Part shown: piece after piece, positions 1 through 7,801 of the stretch
Layout of the letters: the number at the start of each line of letters is the position of its first letter
How positions within the stretch are numbered: the stretch's first letter is position 1
From: Lachnospiraceae bacterium
Lineage (GTDB): Bacteria; Bacillota_A; Clostridia; Lachnospirales; Lachnospiraceae
Assembly (NCBI GenBank): GCA_017435025.1
Contig: JAFSFU010000107.1
Location: 1 to 28,964, forward strand
Reading direction: 5' to 3'
DNA length: 28,964 nucleotides
Translations under genes and position numbers: made by a program
The notes under the pieces: model-generated
The model's input: only the letters and a program-made list of their open reading frames with translations
What the model was told of the DNA's origin: nothing
The model's database searches: none

Positions 1-66
1 AACTTCGAAAACGAAGCTATCTTTGTACACCGATTTTTGTTATATAATTACTGAATGAAATATCAA
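1..66. repeat. Right end of a dispersed hairpin element (second copy at 27330-27395)
   Basis: These first 66 bases match 27330-27395 with one mismatch (T at 49 against C at 27378). The copy ends in ACTGAATGAAATATCAA, the terminal inverted repeat of the 26964-27395 element, and begins inside the apical hairpin CTTCG-AAAA-CGAAG (3-16). The left arm and the rest of the element should therefore lie just upstream of the window. It abuts the stop codon of the epimerase pseudogene (TAG at 69-71), just as the other copy abuts the stop of the amidotransferase gene. Confidence 0.85.
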
Positions 67-68
67 TT

Positions 69-950
69 CTACACCATCTTTACCGTATACTCCAGATGCT
101 TCTTCTCACCCGGCTGTAATACGATCACATCTTTTTTATCCTCAAATTTTCCTGTCTCATCGGTCCATGCCGCGCATCCGTGCCACGGTTCGATGCAGAT
201 GTACGGAGCTTTCTTCGCACCCATGGTCCAGAATGCCATAAACGGGAAACCTGCAAAATCCATATGCACGCCCTTGCCTGTTTCCTTGTGGCTCAGTTTG
301 ACACCTGTAGAAACAAGATTTCTATAGATTAAGGTATCGAGCTCTGCAAACGGTTCATGGGTCAGGCCAAAACGATCCGTGTGGTCCAGACGATAACCGT
401 CCTCCAGACCACTGATGCATCCCTGAGGAGTCAGCAGATGATTCTGAGCGGTCTCCTCTTGATCGAACACGATCTCATAATCCTCAAAACTCTCGCACTC
501 ATTCATCGGACAGTTGAATGCTGTGTGGGCACCGATACAGAACGGCATCGGCTTGCCATCTTCATTCATAACCTCAAACCAGGTCGTAAAGCCATCCTCA
601 TTCAGCTTATGGCCCACCTGAAGAACGAAACGACGCGGATACATCTTCATTGTCTCCTCGTTCGCTTTCAATTCAAACAACACGTGTTATTCACTCTGCT
701 CTGCCACTGCATATTCACTGACTCTTCCGAAACCATGTCTTCCCATCTCGCAGACTTTTCCGTCCATTTCAATCTTTCCATCTTTTAATGTGCCGACAAT
801 CGGAAAAAGAACCGGATTTCTTCCGGACCAGTATTCTGGATTTCCGTTCCAAATATATTCTTTTTTACCTGCATCCTTAAAAGAGATCAATTCTGCACCT
901 TTGGTTGTCACAACCGCCTGCACAGCTCCTTTTTTTAAAATCAACTCCAT
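69..950 (-). pseudogene. Aldose 1-epimerase (LacX-like mutarotase), split by an in-frame stop
   Basis: The reading frame encodes a galactose-mutarotase-like aldose 1-epimerase of about 290 residues, which interconverts alpha and beta anomers of free sugars in the cytoplasm. The N-terminal 87 codons (950 down to 690) give GAELISFKDA and the NPVLFPIVGTL / GRHGFGR motifs. A TAA at 689-687 follows, and translation continues in the same frame (683 to 69) with GAHTAFNCPM and the YICIEPWHG motif. Both pieces are in one frame, so this is a nonsense change and not a frameshift. The N-terminal fragment lacks the later His and Glu motifs expected in the active site. The downstream piece has an in-frame GTG at 683 but no convincing ribosome site. 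A good RBS (AAGGAGG) precedes 950. A sequencing error is the main alternative. Confidence 0.8.
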
Positions 951-1016
951 ATCAAATGCCTCCTTATTCTCTTACACACATTTCCCCGCCAATATACGGC
1001 AATCTGTTCTTCTTTC

Positions 1017-1045
1017 ATGATACAGGAGAGATTCTTCTAAGTCAA
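1017..1045 (-). promoter_or_regulatory. Promoter of the epimerase gene
   Basis: On the minus strand TTGACT (1045-1040) is followed by a 17-nt spacer and TATCAT (1022-1017), a sigma-A type promoter about 70 bp upstream of the epimerase start. This suggests the gene is transcribed independently of the ROK gene upstream. Confidence 0.55.
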
Positions 1046-1089
1046 GATTCGTAGCATGAGGAAATCTTCAATCTGCTCTATCACTTTAA

Positions 1090-1133
1090 AAATAAAAATA
1101 CCCCGAAACCATATGATTTCGAGGTATTTATTT
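1090..1133 (-). terminator. Intrinsic terminator downstream of the ROK gene
   Basis: Read on the minus strand, AAATACCTCGAAA pairs with TTTCGGGGTATTT around the loop TCATATGG. The stem has one A-C type mismatch and is followed by a T-rich tail (TTTTTATTTTT). It lies about 180 bp beyond the ROK stop codon and separates that transcript from the epimerase gene. Confidence 0.65.
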
Positions 1134-1211
1134 GCCAGATATACCATCCTAATTCTCTAATAGCTTGGGAGGCAAAAAAGAAACATCCGGTATACTGGCG
1201 CTCAGCCATTT

Positions 1212-1249
1212 CTGTATTCTTTTATAAAATGTTTTATAAAAGAATACAG
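1212..1249. repeat. Perfect 18-bp inverted repeat with a 2-nt centre
   Basis: CTGTATTCTTTTATAAAA (1212-1229) is followed by TG and then its exact reverse complement (1232-1249). The arms also contain the self-palindromic TTTTATAAAA as a direct repeat on either side of the centre. There is no GC-rich core, so it is a poor intrinsic terminator. It could be an operator, possibly for the neighbouring ROK protein, or an element end. Confidence 0.8.
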
Positions 1250-1309
1250 TTGTGATGATAACATGATATTTTTCGCTTGTCAATATCTCCTTGATTATAT
1301 TTTAACGTT

Positions 1310-2419
1310 TTACACGATATTATCGATGTACTGTAAAATATAGTACAGTGCCGCTCCGGCTGCGGCTCCTCCCTTTTTATAAGAGCTGGTTTTCAGATAA
1401 CTGATGTCACTGTCCACTGTATTATATTTCATGACTTTTTTCCCAAGCGTAAACATGTGTTTTTCCAGATGCGCCCCAACATCGCCGCCGATGATAATGT
1501 CTCCATCAAACATTGTTCGGAGATTTGCAATCATAATGGCCACATAATTCAAATATTCATCCCATATCTGCATAACTACCGGATCATTCTGGTCCACTTT
1601 GACCATCAATTCCTCGATCGTCATGCCTGCTGTACGTTCCAAAGCCTGACCGGAACAGTAGGTATATGCGCATCCATTTTTTCCGCAATAGCACGGTCTG
1701 CCGTCCGGAACAATGATCATATGATCAAATTCTCCGGACATTCGATTAATTCCAAGTAACACTTTACCGGAAATACGAAATGCACCGCCGACTGCATCGC
1801 CCAATAAGAGATAGATTGCATCGTTTTGAGCCGAATTCCATTCCATCATCAATGCTGCATTGGCATTATTTACATAGTGCACCGGACAGAGAACAAAGTG
1901 TTCCAGCATTTTAAGACTGATTCCGTCCAGTTTTAAGATATTCGATTTGATAAGAATCTTCTCATCACTATTCAAGATTCCAGGCAAAGAAACACCTACA
2001 CCCAGAATCTGATCTTCCTTAAGATTTACTTCGTGCAGAAATAATGTCAATTCATCTGCCAATTCTCGGTAATAATCCATCGTATTGGCAAATGGCTTTC
2101 TTATCTCTTTATACTGTACAATCTCACCAACGAAATTAACCAGTACAAAACTAATACGGTTCGTTGTGATGTCAAGTCCCACAGCATGAACTGCGTTATG
2201 GTTCAATGCCAGCGATTTTGCCCTGCGGCCGCCGGTAGATTCATACTCTCCCACTTCAATTAAAATCCCCTGCTCTACCAGTTCATTGGTACCTTGAAGA
2301 ACCGTTGGCATGCTAAAAGACAAAGCTTTTGTCAGCTCCGTCTTTGATGCATTTTTATGTTCAAATAGGTACTGCACAATTGCAGACTTCTTCGACCTCG
2401 TCAAACCCTTTCGCTCCAT
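1310..2419 (-). CDS. ROK-family transcriptional repressor
   Basis: This 369-residue protein is a sugar-responsive repressor of the NagC/XylR (ROK) type. Residues about 10-60 form a winged HTH (KSAIVQYLFEHKNASKTELTKAL and the following recognition region). Residues 78-365 form the ROK actin-like fold. The zinc site is visible as GEFDH (H233) and CYCGKNGC (C243, C245, C250). The position of the catalytic Asp in ROK sugar kinases (NDANAA) reads NNANAA (N185), so kinase activity is not expected and a pure sensor/repressor role is inferred. The start is the ATG 5 nt after GGGAGG. It has its own promoter and lies just beyond the sulfatase/ABC operon. That operon, the amino-sugar operon or the epimerase are plausible targets. 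The effector sugar cannot be told from sequence. Confidence 0.88.
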   Translation of the reverse strand: MERKGLTRSKKSAIVQYLFEHKNASKTELTKALSFSMPTVLQGTNELVEQGILIEVGEYESTGGRRAKSLALNHNAVHAVGLDITTNRISFVLVNFVGEIVQYKEIRKPFANTMDYYRELADELTLFLHEVNLKEDQILGVGVSLPGILNSDEKILIKSNILKLDGISLKMLEHFVLCPVHYVNNANAALMMEWNSAQNDAIYLLLGDAVGGAFRISGKVLLGINRMSGEFDHMIIVPDGRPCYCGKNGCAYTYCSGQALERTAGMTIEELMVKVDQNDPVVMQIWDEYLNYVAIMIANLRTMFDGDIIIGGDVGAHLEKHMFTLGKKVMKYNTVDSDISYLKTSSYKKGGAAAGAALYYILQYIDNIV

Positions 2420-2476
2420 AATTGCCTCCCATAATTATGAATTACGTTTGCTTGTAACATTTTTCGTATTATCTAT

Positions 2477-2505
2477 ATTATACATGATGTGAGCGATTTG
2501 TACAA
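2477..2505 (-). promoter_or_regulatory. Promoter of the ROK repressor gene
   Basis: On the minus strand TTGTAC (2505-2500), a 17-nt spacer and TATAAT (2482-2477, preceded by TG) form a strong sigma-A promoter about 60 bp before the ROK start. The palindrome CATAATTATG sits just upstream of the RBS and could be an autoregulatory site. Confidence 0.65.
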
Positions 2506-2514
2506 CGAAATCAA

Positions 2515-2553
2515 AAAACTAAAAGAGTGTGCCGCATTTGCGACACACTCTTT
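2515..2553 (-). terminator. Intrinsic terminator of the sulfatase/ABC operon
   Basis: AAAGAGTGTG (2522-2531) pairs with CACACTCTTT (2544-2553) around a short inner GC pair. On the minus strand the stem runs into a T-rich stretch (TTTTAGTTTTTT). It begins 12 bp after the lipoprotein stop codon. Confidence 0.85.
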
Positions 2554-2565
2554 GAATTGTTATTC

Positions 2566-3654
2566 TTATTTACCAGCCTCGATCATGTTATCAAACATTA
2601 CATAATCAGCAACCGGAACTTCACCTTCTACTGCACCTGCAGCGATGAAGTTGTTCTGCTGAACTTTGTAGTAACCTTCGATTGTACCATCAGAAGCACC
2701 TGCAGCAACTTCTGCACCTGTTAACCAGTCAGCTACGCCGCGCTCAGCATATACGGATTCGTAATCAGTCTTTGTTGTGTTAGCAACATACTCTGCAACT
2801 TCTTCGTAGTTACCGTCAGCAGCGTAATCCATTGCTTTGTAAAGAGCTCTTGTGAAACGTAAGATCTTGTCTGCATTTGCATCTGCATAGCTCGGTGTTA
2901 CGATCCAGCTTGCAAGGGAGATGCTTGTATCAGCGAATGTCAGGTTGTCACAGAGAAGTGTGCCGTCTGCGCCAAGCTCTTCCATGATCTTTAAGCTGTT
3001 CGGGGACCATGTAGCACATGCATCAACACCGCCGGATAACATAGCAGTTACGATGTTTGCCGGTTCCATTTCCATAGCTGTGATATCGTCCCATGTAAGA
3101 CCAGCTTTTTCAAGTGTCATCTTAAGGATATCTTCAGAGGATGTACCTGCGGAGTAAGCAACTGTCTTACCCTTGAGGTCTTCCAGTGTCTTAACGTTCG
3201 GGCCGCCGATTACAGCATCACCGTTGGAGATGTGGGAAAGAGCAAAGATCTTTGCGTTACCCTGGATACAGAGCTTATGAGCACCGTGGCCGATGTAACC
3301 GATATCCATGCTGCCGGATTCCATAGCGTTGATGATTGTCGGACCATCCTGGAAGGATGTAAGAACGATCTCAATGCCTTCTTCTTCGAAGAAGCCTTTT
3401 TCAATACCTGTAGTTACTGCCCAAAGAGAACCGTAGTTCGGCATGTAAGCTACGTTCAGTGTGAGTTTCTCAACTTCTGCTTCTGTCTCTTCAACAGCTG
3501 CTTCTGTCTCTTCTGCAGCTGCTTCTGTTTCAGCTGCTGCCTCTGTTGCTGCCTCTGTAGCAGCTGCGGTTGTTTCCTCTTCCTTGGCGCCGCAAGCTGT
3601 CATAGACAGTACCATAGCAGCAGCCATCATGAATGCGATGATTCTTTTCTTCAT
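2566..3654 (-). CDS. NitT/TauT-type ABC transporter substrate-binding lipoprotein
   Basis: This 362-residue extracellular lipoprotein captures the substrate for the neighbouring permease and ATPase. It has a signal peptide (KKR start, hydrophobic core to residue 18) and a lipobox with the lipidated Cys at 21 (SMTAC). A low-complexity TEAA/EAAAE linker (about 26-62) precedes the SsuA/TauA/NMT1-like fold (LNVAYMPNYGSLW, EKGFFEEEGIEIVL, GSMDIGYIGHGA). Relatives bind sulfonates, taurine, nitrate or pyrimidine precursors. The preceding sulfatase gene suggests a sulfate ester or sulfonate here, but the ligand is not established. It is the last gene of the operon, 48 bp after the ATPase stop, with a terminator directly behind it. 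Confidence 0.88.
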   Translation of the reverse strand: MKKRIIAFMMAAAMVLSMTACGAKEEETTAAATEAATEAAAETEAAAEETEAAVEETEAEVEKLTLNVAYMPNYGSLWAVTTGIEKGFFEEEGIEIVLTSFQDGPTIINAMESGSMDIGYIGHGAHKLCIQGNAKIFALSHISNGDAVIGGPNVKTLEDLKGKTVAYSAGTSSEDILKMTLEKAGLTWDDITAMEMEPANIVTAMLSGGVDACATWSPNSLKIMEELGADGTLLCDNLTFADTSISLASWIVTPSYADANADKILRFTRALYKAMDYAADGNYEEVAEYVANTTKTDYESVYAERGVADWLTGAEVAAGASDGTIEGYYKVQQNNFIAAGAVEGEVPVADYVMFDNMIEAGK

Positions 3655-3702
3655 ATTTGCCTCCTTTTATTTCCACTGGACTCATGTCCAAAATGGTACA
3701 TA

Positions 3703-4494
3703 TTATTTACGAACTTCCAGATATTCCTGGTATACTTCGCCCCAGATCTGAGCCTTCAGATCAAGGAAATCTTTCTGCATCTTCAGATCCTGTGTACGCG
3801 GATACGGAAGATTGATATCGATGATTGTTTTGATACGTCCCGGGCGGGCGCTCATAACGATTACCTTTGTAGCAAGAATGATAGCCTCTTCTACATCATG
3901 AGTAATGAAGAAACATGTCTTCTTCTCTTCCTGCCATGTGCGAACCAGCTCAGACTGCAGCTGAGTACGTGTCTGTGCATCCAGCGCACCGAACGGCTCG
4001 TCCATCAGAAGAACTTCCGGCTGAACCGCATAAGCACGTGCAATCGCAACTCGCTGTTTCATACCACCGGATAACTCCTTCGGGTAGCTGTCCACGAAAT
4101 CTTCCAGTTCTACCATCTTGATATATTTCATAGCGATCTCTTTTGCTTCCGCATCGCTCATTCCCTTTAATTTCAGACCGAACATAACGTTCTTTAAAAC
4201 AGTTAACCACGGGAACAATGCGTACTGCTGGAATACTACGCCACGCTCTGTACCTGTACCTTCTACTTTATTACCATTGACATATACTGCACCGGAGGTC
4301 GGCTCTAACAGACCTGCAATGATATTCAGCAAAGTGGACTTACCGCAGCCGGACGGTCCAACCACACAGATAAACTCATTTTCCATGATGTCCAAATCTA
4401 CACCGTTTAAAGCGATCATCTTACCGTTACGGCCTTCGTAGATCTTTTCAACATGATCAATTTTGACCTTTACACTTCTCTCTTCTCCTGCCAT
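3703..4494 (-). CDS. ABC transporter ATP-binding protein, SsuB/TauB type
   Basis: This 263-residue ATPase powers the importer at the inner face of the membrane. The Walker A motif GPSGCGKST is at 46-54. The signature LSGGMKQR and the Walker B region LLMDEPFGALD follow, with FITHDVEEA as the switch-His region, all as in nitrate/sulfonate/taurine importers. The first 25 nt overlap the 3' end of the permease gene, so the two are translationally coupled. AAAGGA lies about 10 nt before the ATG. Confidence 0.93.
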   Translation of the reverse strand: MAGEERSVKVKIDHVEKIYEGRNGKMIALNGVDLDIMENEFICVVGPSGCGKSTLLNIIAGLLEPTSGAVYVNGNKVEGTGTERGVVFQQYALFPWLTVLKNVMFGLKLKGMSDAEAKEIAMKYIKMVELEDFVDSYPKELSGGMKQRVAIARAYAVQPEVLLMDEPFGALDAQTRTQLQSELVRTWQEEKKTCFFITHDVEEAIILATKVIVMSARPGRIKTIIDINLPYPRTQDLKMQKDFLDLKAQIWGEVYQEYLEVRK

Positions 4495-5249
4495 CCCGTA
4501 AGCTTCCTTTCTAATGTTTTAATGATCTTCTCAGAAGAAATACCGATAATACCGATTAAAATAATGTAAAGTAACATCGGAGCAACTTCGAAGCTGTTAC
4601 TGAAGGAACGGATACGCATACCCATACCTGCAGACGCACCTGTAGACTCAGCAGCGATCAGTGTTGTCAGAGCTACAGATACACCAAGACGAACTGCTGT
4701 AAGGATAAACGGTGTTGTTGCCGGGAAGATAACCTTTACAAAGATATCCTTATCCTTTGCACCAAGCACACGCGCTGCCTTGATCAGAGTTTCATCCACG
4801 TTACGAACACCCTGGTAGATGGTAACAGTCATGATGAGGAAAGTTGCCAGCCAGATAACGATGATCTGCGGACGACGACCTACACCTGCTGCGATAACTA
4901 CGAGCGGAACGTAAGCGAGCGGCGGGATATTACGGATAAACTGGATCCACGGCTCTAAAATATTGCGAACCGGTAAATACCATGCCATTAAGAACGCAAC
5001 CGGAACAGCTGTTACAAAGCCCAGTGCGAAACCGCAAACTACAGAAATCATACTGCTTGTAAAGTCTTCAAGCAGGATACCACGTTCAATAACTGTTCCA
5101 AGTGCTTCCATAATAGCCGGTACGAACGGGAAGCTTCGAGCTGTCTGCGGATTAACAGACAGGAAGAACCAGAGCGCAATGGCTGTCAGGAAGGACAGAA
5201 GCAGCCAACCCCAAGCCGGGATCTCATTAAGCTTATTTTTTTTGTCCAT
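4470..5249 (-). CDS. ABC transporter permease, SsuC/TauC type
   Basis: This 259-residue inner-membrane protein forms the channel of the importer, probably as a homodimer. It has about six hydrophobic segments, starting with WGWLLLSFLTAIALWFFL. The cytoplasmic EAA loop that docks to the ATPase reads roughly LIKAARVLGAKDKDIFVKVI, the pattern of the NitT/TauT permease family. It starts 25 bp after the sulfatase stop, so the sulfatase and importer are one transcription unit. Confidence 0.92.
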   Translation of the reverse strand: MDKKNKLNEIPAWGWLLLSFLTAIALWFFLSVNPQTARSFPFVPAIMEALGTVIERGILLEDFTSSMISVVCGFALGFVTAVPVAFLMAWYLPVRNILEPWIQFIRNIPPLAYVPLVVIAAGVGRRPQIIVIWLATFLIMTVTIYQGVRNVDETLIKAARVLGAKDKDIFVKVIFPATTPFILTAVRLGVSVALTTLIAAESTGASAGMGMRIRSFSNSFEVAPMLLYIILIGIIGISSEKIIKTLERKLTGWQEKREV

Positions 5250-5274
5250 TTATACGTCTCCTATTTCAGATGGA

Positions 5275-6726
5275 TTAATAGAATACTTTAATTCGATGGA
5301 CCCAATTACTTGCCGGATCATACAGTTCCTTCAAATACTTGGATAATTTTTCAATGTACTCTTTCTTTACATCCGCGTAAGCCGGATCGTAACATACATT
5401 CTTCAGCTGATACGGGTCTTTCTTCAGGTCATAAAGCTCACCGCGCTCACTCTCGTTGAATGTAAACTGGTAATCCAGATCACGAACCATACGCTGACGA
5501 TGTGTATAGAAATGATTGTGGTACTCACAGAATACTTCTGTTCTGCCATTGCTCTCTTTTTCACCCATCATAAGCGGGAGAATACTCTCACCGTCAACAG
5601 GCTGCGGCGGTGTCACACCGGCCATATCAAGCAATGTCGGCATCAGCTCATGAAGATATACAAAGCTGTCATTATCCTTAGTGCCTGCACCTTTTACTAC
5701 CATCGGAATATGATAGATCTCGTCAAAGGTAAATGCACCTTTTTCAATCAGTTTGTGCGCACCAAGGCAGTCACCGTGGTCACAGGTATAGATGATAATG
5801 GTATCATCGTACAGGCCTTCCTCTTTCAGCTTGTTCACCATCATACCAACCATATCATCGATCATCGTGCAGTGTCCATAGTAACGCGCTGCAATTTCCT
5901 GGAATCCCTTCCAGCCATAATTGCCAAGACCCCACATCTTCTCACTGAGATAATAGCCATACGGCTTATCCAGAAGATCATCACAATAGCTCGGATGCTC
6001 CGGAATATCATCCGGATTATACATGGAATAATACGGCTCCGGTACGATACTCGGGCTGTGCGGACCCCAGAAGTTCGCCCAGATAAAGAACGGCTTGTCT
6101 TCTTCCTTCGCCTTTTCGATCAGGCGGTTGGTCTCGTGAGCCACAAAGTACTCGATCGTACTTTCCACCGGTCCTTCATGCTTGCAGAACATTTCCTGAA
6201 TCTGCAGAGCCGGGTTGTCACCCAGGAAGCCATTGGAAACATCGATGTTCTCAAAGCCTTTTTCCTTAAGGTAAAGTTCATAGTAGTTCGGTTCATTATC
6301 CGGTGGCTGATTGAAGATCAGGCTTGGGAACACCTGACTTCCCGGGAAACCATATCCCATGAACGGTTTACCGTCATGGAAACCACACTCGATCGGCTCT
6401 TTGTTCGGTGTTACATGCCATTTTCCTGCATAACCGCAGTAATAGCCTGCATCACGCATACATTCACCGAGAAGAGGGGTTCCTTCTTTAATGTTGGTGA
6501 AGTTATCCACCACGCCATGTTTATGCGGATAGAGTCCGGTCATAACACTGGCACGTGCCGGGGCACAGATTGCTGACGGAGTATATGCGTTGTTAAACTT
6601 CATACCCTCTGCTGCAAGCTGATCGATATTCGGTGTTTTGCATATGTCATTCATTCCATAAGCACCGACTGTATCCATTCGCTGCTGGTCAGCAAGAATA
6701 AGTAGTACATTCTTTCTCTTTCCCAT
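5275..6726 (-). CDS. Cytosolic Cys-type sulfatase (alkaline phosphatase superfamily)
   Basis: This 483-residue hydrolase cleaves a sulfate ester, or possibly a phosphonate monoester or sulfamate, since these share the fold. The sulfatase signature CAPAR is at 54-58. C54 is the residue oxidised to formylglycine, in the Cys form handled by anaerobic maturases. Metal ligands are seen at D13 (LADQQ) and in the CDHGD motif, and the second signature is GYAGKWH near residue 100. There is no signal peptide or lipobox, unlike most mucin or glycosaminoglycan sulfatases, so the substrate is probably imported intact. It is the first gene of an operon with a TauT-type importer, and the maturase gene lies about 1.1 kb upstream. 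Its own substrate cannot be read from sequence. Confidence 0.92.
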   Translation of the reverse strand: MGKRKNVLLILADQQRMDTVGAYGMNDICKTPNIDQLAAEGMKFNNAYTPSAICAPARASVMTGLYPHKHGVVDNFTNIKEGTPLLGECMRDAGYYCGYAGKWHVTPNKEPIECGFHDGKPFMGYGFPGSQVFPSLIFNQPPDNEPNYYELYLKEKGFENIDVSNGFLGDNPALQIQEMFCKHEGPVESTIEYFVAHETNRLIEKAKEEDKPFFIWANFWGPHSPSIVPEPYYSMYNPDDIPEHPSYCDDLLDKPYGYYLSEKMWGLGNYGWKGFQEIAARYYGHCTMIDDMVGMMVNKLKEEGLYDDTIIIYTCDHGDCLGAHKLIEKGAFTFDEIYHIPMVVKGAGTKDNDSFVYLHELMPTLLDMAGVTPPQPVDGESILPLMMGEKESNGRTEVFCEYHNHFYTHRQRMVRDLDYQFTFNESERGELYDLKKDPYQLKNVCYDPAYADVKKEYIEKLSKYLKELYDPASNWVHRIKVFY

Positions 6727-6756
6727 TTTCTACCTCCCTTTTCCAGTTTATGTGTT

Positions 6757-6777
6757 TAGCATAAAACAAGAATGCTA
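6757..6777 (-). promoter_or_regulatory. Candidate operator at the sulfatase transcription start
   Basis: The dyad TAGCAT (6757-6762) / ATGCTA (6772-6777) has a 9-nt spacer and lies where transcription from the adjacent promoter should begin, as expected for a repressor site. The protein that binds it is unknown. Confidence 0.4.
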
Positions 6778-6782
6778 TTTTC

Positions 6783-6812
6783 ATTATACCTCTATCTATG
6801 CATAATTGTCAA
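6783..6812 (-). promoter_or_regulatory. Promoter of the sulfatase/ABC importer operon
   Basis: On the minus strand a consensus TTGACA (6812-6807), an 18-nt spacer and a consensus TATAAT (6788-6783) lie about 60 bp before the sulfatase start, which has GGGAGG 7 nt upstream of its ATG. With both hexamers perfect, the promoter should be strong unless repressed. Confidence 0.8.
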
Positions 6813-6851
6813 TTTTTCAATCTGCATTTTCCGATTCTGTACATATCACAC

Positions 6852-6884
6852 AAAAAAAGGCACATCCGGTTCGCGGACATGCCT
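6852..6884 (-). terminator. Intrinsic terminator of the TSUP exporter gene
   Basis: AGGCACATCCG (6858-6868) pairs with CGGACATGCCT (6874-6884) over 11 positions, with G-T wobble on the RNA. On the minus strand the stem is followed by seven T residues. It sits 12 bp after the TSUP stop. Confidence 0.9.
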
Positions 6885-6896
6885 CTGATTCGTTTT

Positions 6897-7682
6897 TTAT
6901 AAAAACTTATAAATATTGTACATGTTGATAAAGATCATAACGATCATCAGACCGATAAAAAGCCGGTCCACCATCTGGCTCTCCAGTTTTTTATTGAAAC
7001 CACGGCCTACAATTCCGCCACAGATTCCGCCGCACACCATCAGGCAGAGCATACCCACCGAAAATTCCGGTACGCGGTGTGTCAGAATACTGAAGATCAG
7101 ACTGGCCGCCTGGGAAAACAAGATTGTATACAGGGAATTCTCCGCAGCTGTCTTTGTATCCATAGAAAAGAAAAAGAAGAACACGACTAAATTGATCGGT
7201 CCGCCGCCGATTCCAAGGAACGAAGACATAATGCCAAGCATCAGGCCAATTACAGCACTGACTGTCCTGGATGTAATCCTGTGAGTTTTGATCCTGCTCT
7301 TAAAAATCGTATAGAGGAGAGTTCCAAGAGTCACCACAAGAAGGCATGCGGCCTGAACTGCACCTACGCGGTCCGGATTTTCACTCATACCGCGGATGAT
7401 CTCAAACAGCTGTTTACCGAAAACACCGCCAACCGCAGCACCGATTGCAAGCGGAACTCCCGTCTCCTGATTGATCTTTGAACTTCCGCTGAGTTTTGAG
7501 CGGATCACAGAGTAAGTGGTCATAGAAAGAACGGTGCATCCGGAAAGGAAACTGATCGTGGAAACACTCATAATTCCAAATGCGTCCAATGCCGGTTTGA
7601 TGATCACACCTCCGCCAATGCCACAGATCGCTCCGATGATCGAAGCAGAAAAACAAATTGCAAATACCAATAATACTACCAT
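6897..7682 (-). CDS. TSUP family anion exporter (TauE/SafE-like)
   Basis: This 261-residue integral membrane protein has about eight hydrophobic segments. The family hallmark glycine motifs are GAICGIGGGVIIKPAL near the N-terminus and SSFLGIGGGPINL in the second half. TSUP proteins move sulfite, sulfoacetate, sulfate or related organosulfur anions, usually outward. Beside a sulfatase, a TauT-type importer and a sulfatase maturase, disposal of sulfate or sulfite released in the cytoplasm is the likely role. It has its own promoter back-to-back with that of the maturase and its own terminator. Start choice: ATG 9 nt after GGGAGG. Confidence 0.87.
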   Translation of the reverse strand: MVVLLVFAICFSASIIGAICGIGGGVIIKPALDAFGIMSVSTISFLSGCTVLSMTTYSVIRSKLSGSSKINQETGVPLAIGAAVGGVFGKQLFEIIRGMSENPDRVGAVQAACLLVVTLGTLLYTIFKSRIKTHRITSRTVSAVIGLMLGIMSSFLGIGGGPINLVVFFFFFSMDTKTAAENSLYTILFSQAASLIFSILTHRVPEFSVGMLCLMVCGGICGGIVGRGFNKKLESQMVDRLFIGLMIVMIFINMYNIYKFL

Positions 7683-7713
7683 GTTTCGACACCTCCCAAA
7701 CGTCTACATTTAA

Positions 7714-7742
7714 ACTATACAAAAACAGAAAACAAAAGTCAA
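7714..7742 (-). promoter_or_regulatory. Promoter of the TSUP exporter gene
   Basis: On the minus strand TTGACT (7742-7737), a 17-nt spacer and TATAGT (7719-7714) lie about 30 bp before the start codon. Its -35 box is only 3 bp from the -35 box of the divergent maturase promoter. Confidence 0.7.
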
Positions 7743-7745
7743 TGA

Positions 7746-7774
7746 TTGCCATTCACGACAAAAAAATGTAAAAT
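7746..7774 (+). promoter_or_regulatory. Promoter of the sulfatase-maturase gene
   Basis: TTGCCA (7746-7751), a 17-nt spacer and TAAAAT (7769-7774) lie 60 bp before the maturase ATG. The arrangement with the TSUP promoter is strictly divergent, so a single bound regulator could act on both. Confidence 0.6.
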
Positions 7775-7801
7775 ATACCTAATAATGAAAACCGGCAGTT
7801 T

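Larger units (their letters stand above)
951..1309. other. Intergenic region rich in inverted repeats
   Basis: This gap between the ROK gene and the epimerase pseudogene holds no supported gene. It contains the epimerase promoter, an intrinsic terminator hairpin (1090-1133), a spaced inverted repeat GCCAGATATACC (1134-1145) / GGTATACTGGC (1189-1199) that pairs over 11 bp with one bulged A, and a perfect 38-bp palindrome (1212-1249). Three consecutive inverted repeats in about 160 bp are more than termination of one gene needs. A remnant mobile element or a structured 3' region is possible. Confidence 0.6.

Noticed and set aside
69..950. Frameshift in the epimerase gene
   Set aside because: The two halves share one reading frame, so the break is a nonsense codon.
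3232..4074. 280-residue plus-strand Cys-rich open frame
   Set aside because: It is antisense to the lipoprotein and ATPase genes, and its Cys-rich stretch is the complement of the TEAA-linker codons.
5500..6576. 358-residue plus-strand open frame
   Set aside because: It is fully antisense to the sulfatase gene, which has clear catalytic motifs, and shows no domain of its own.
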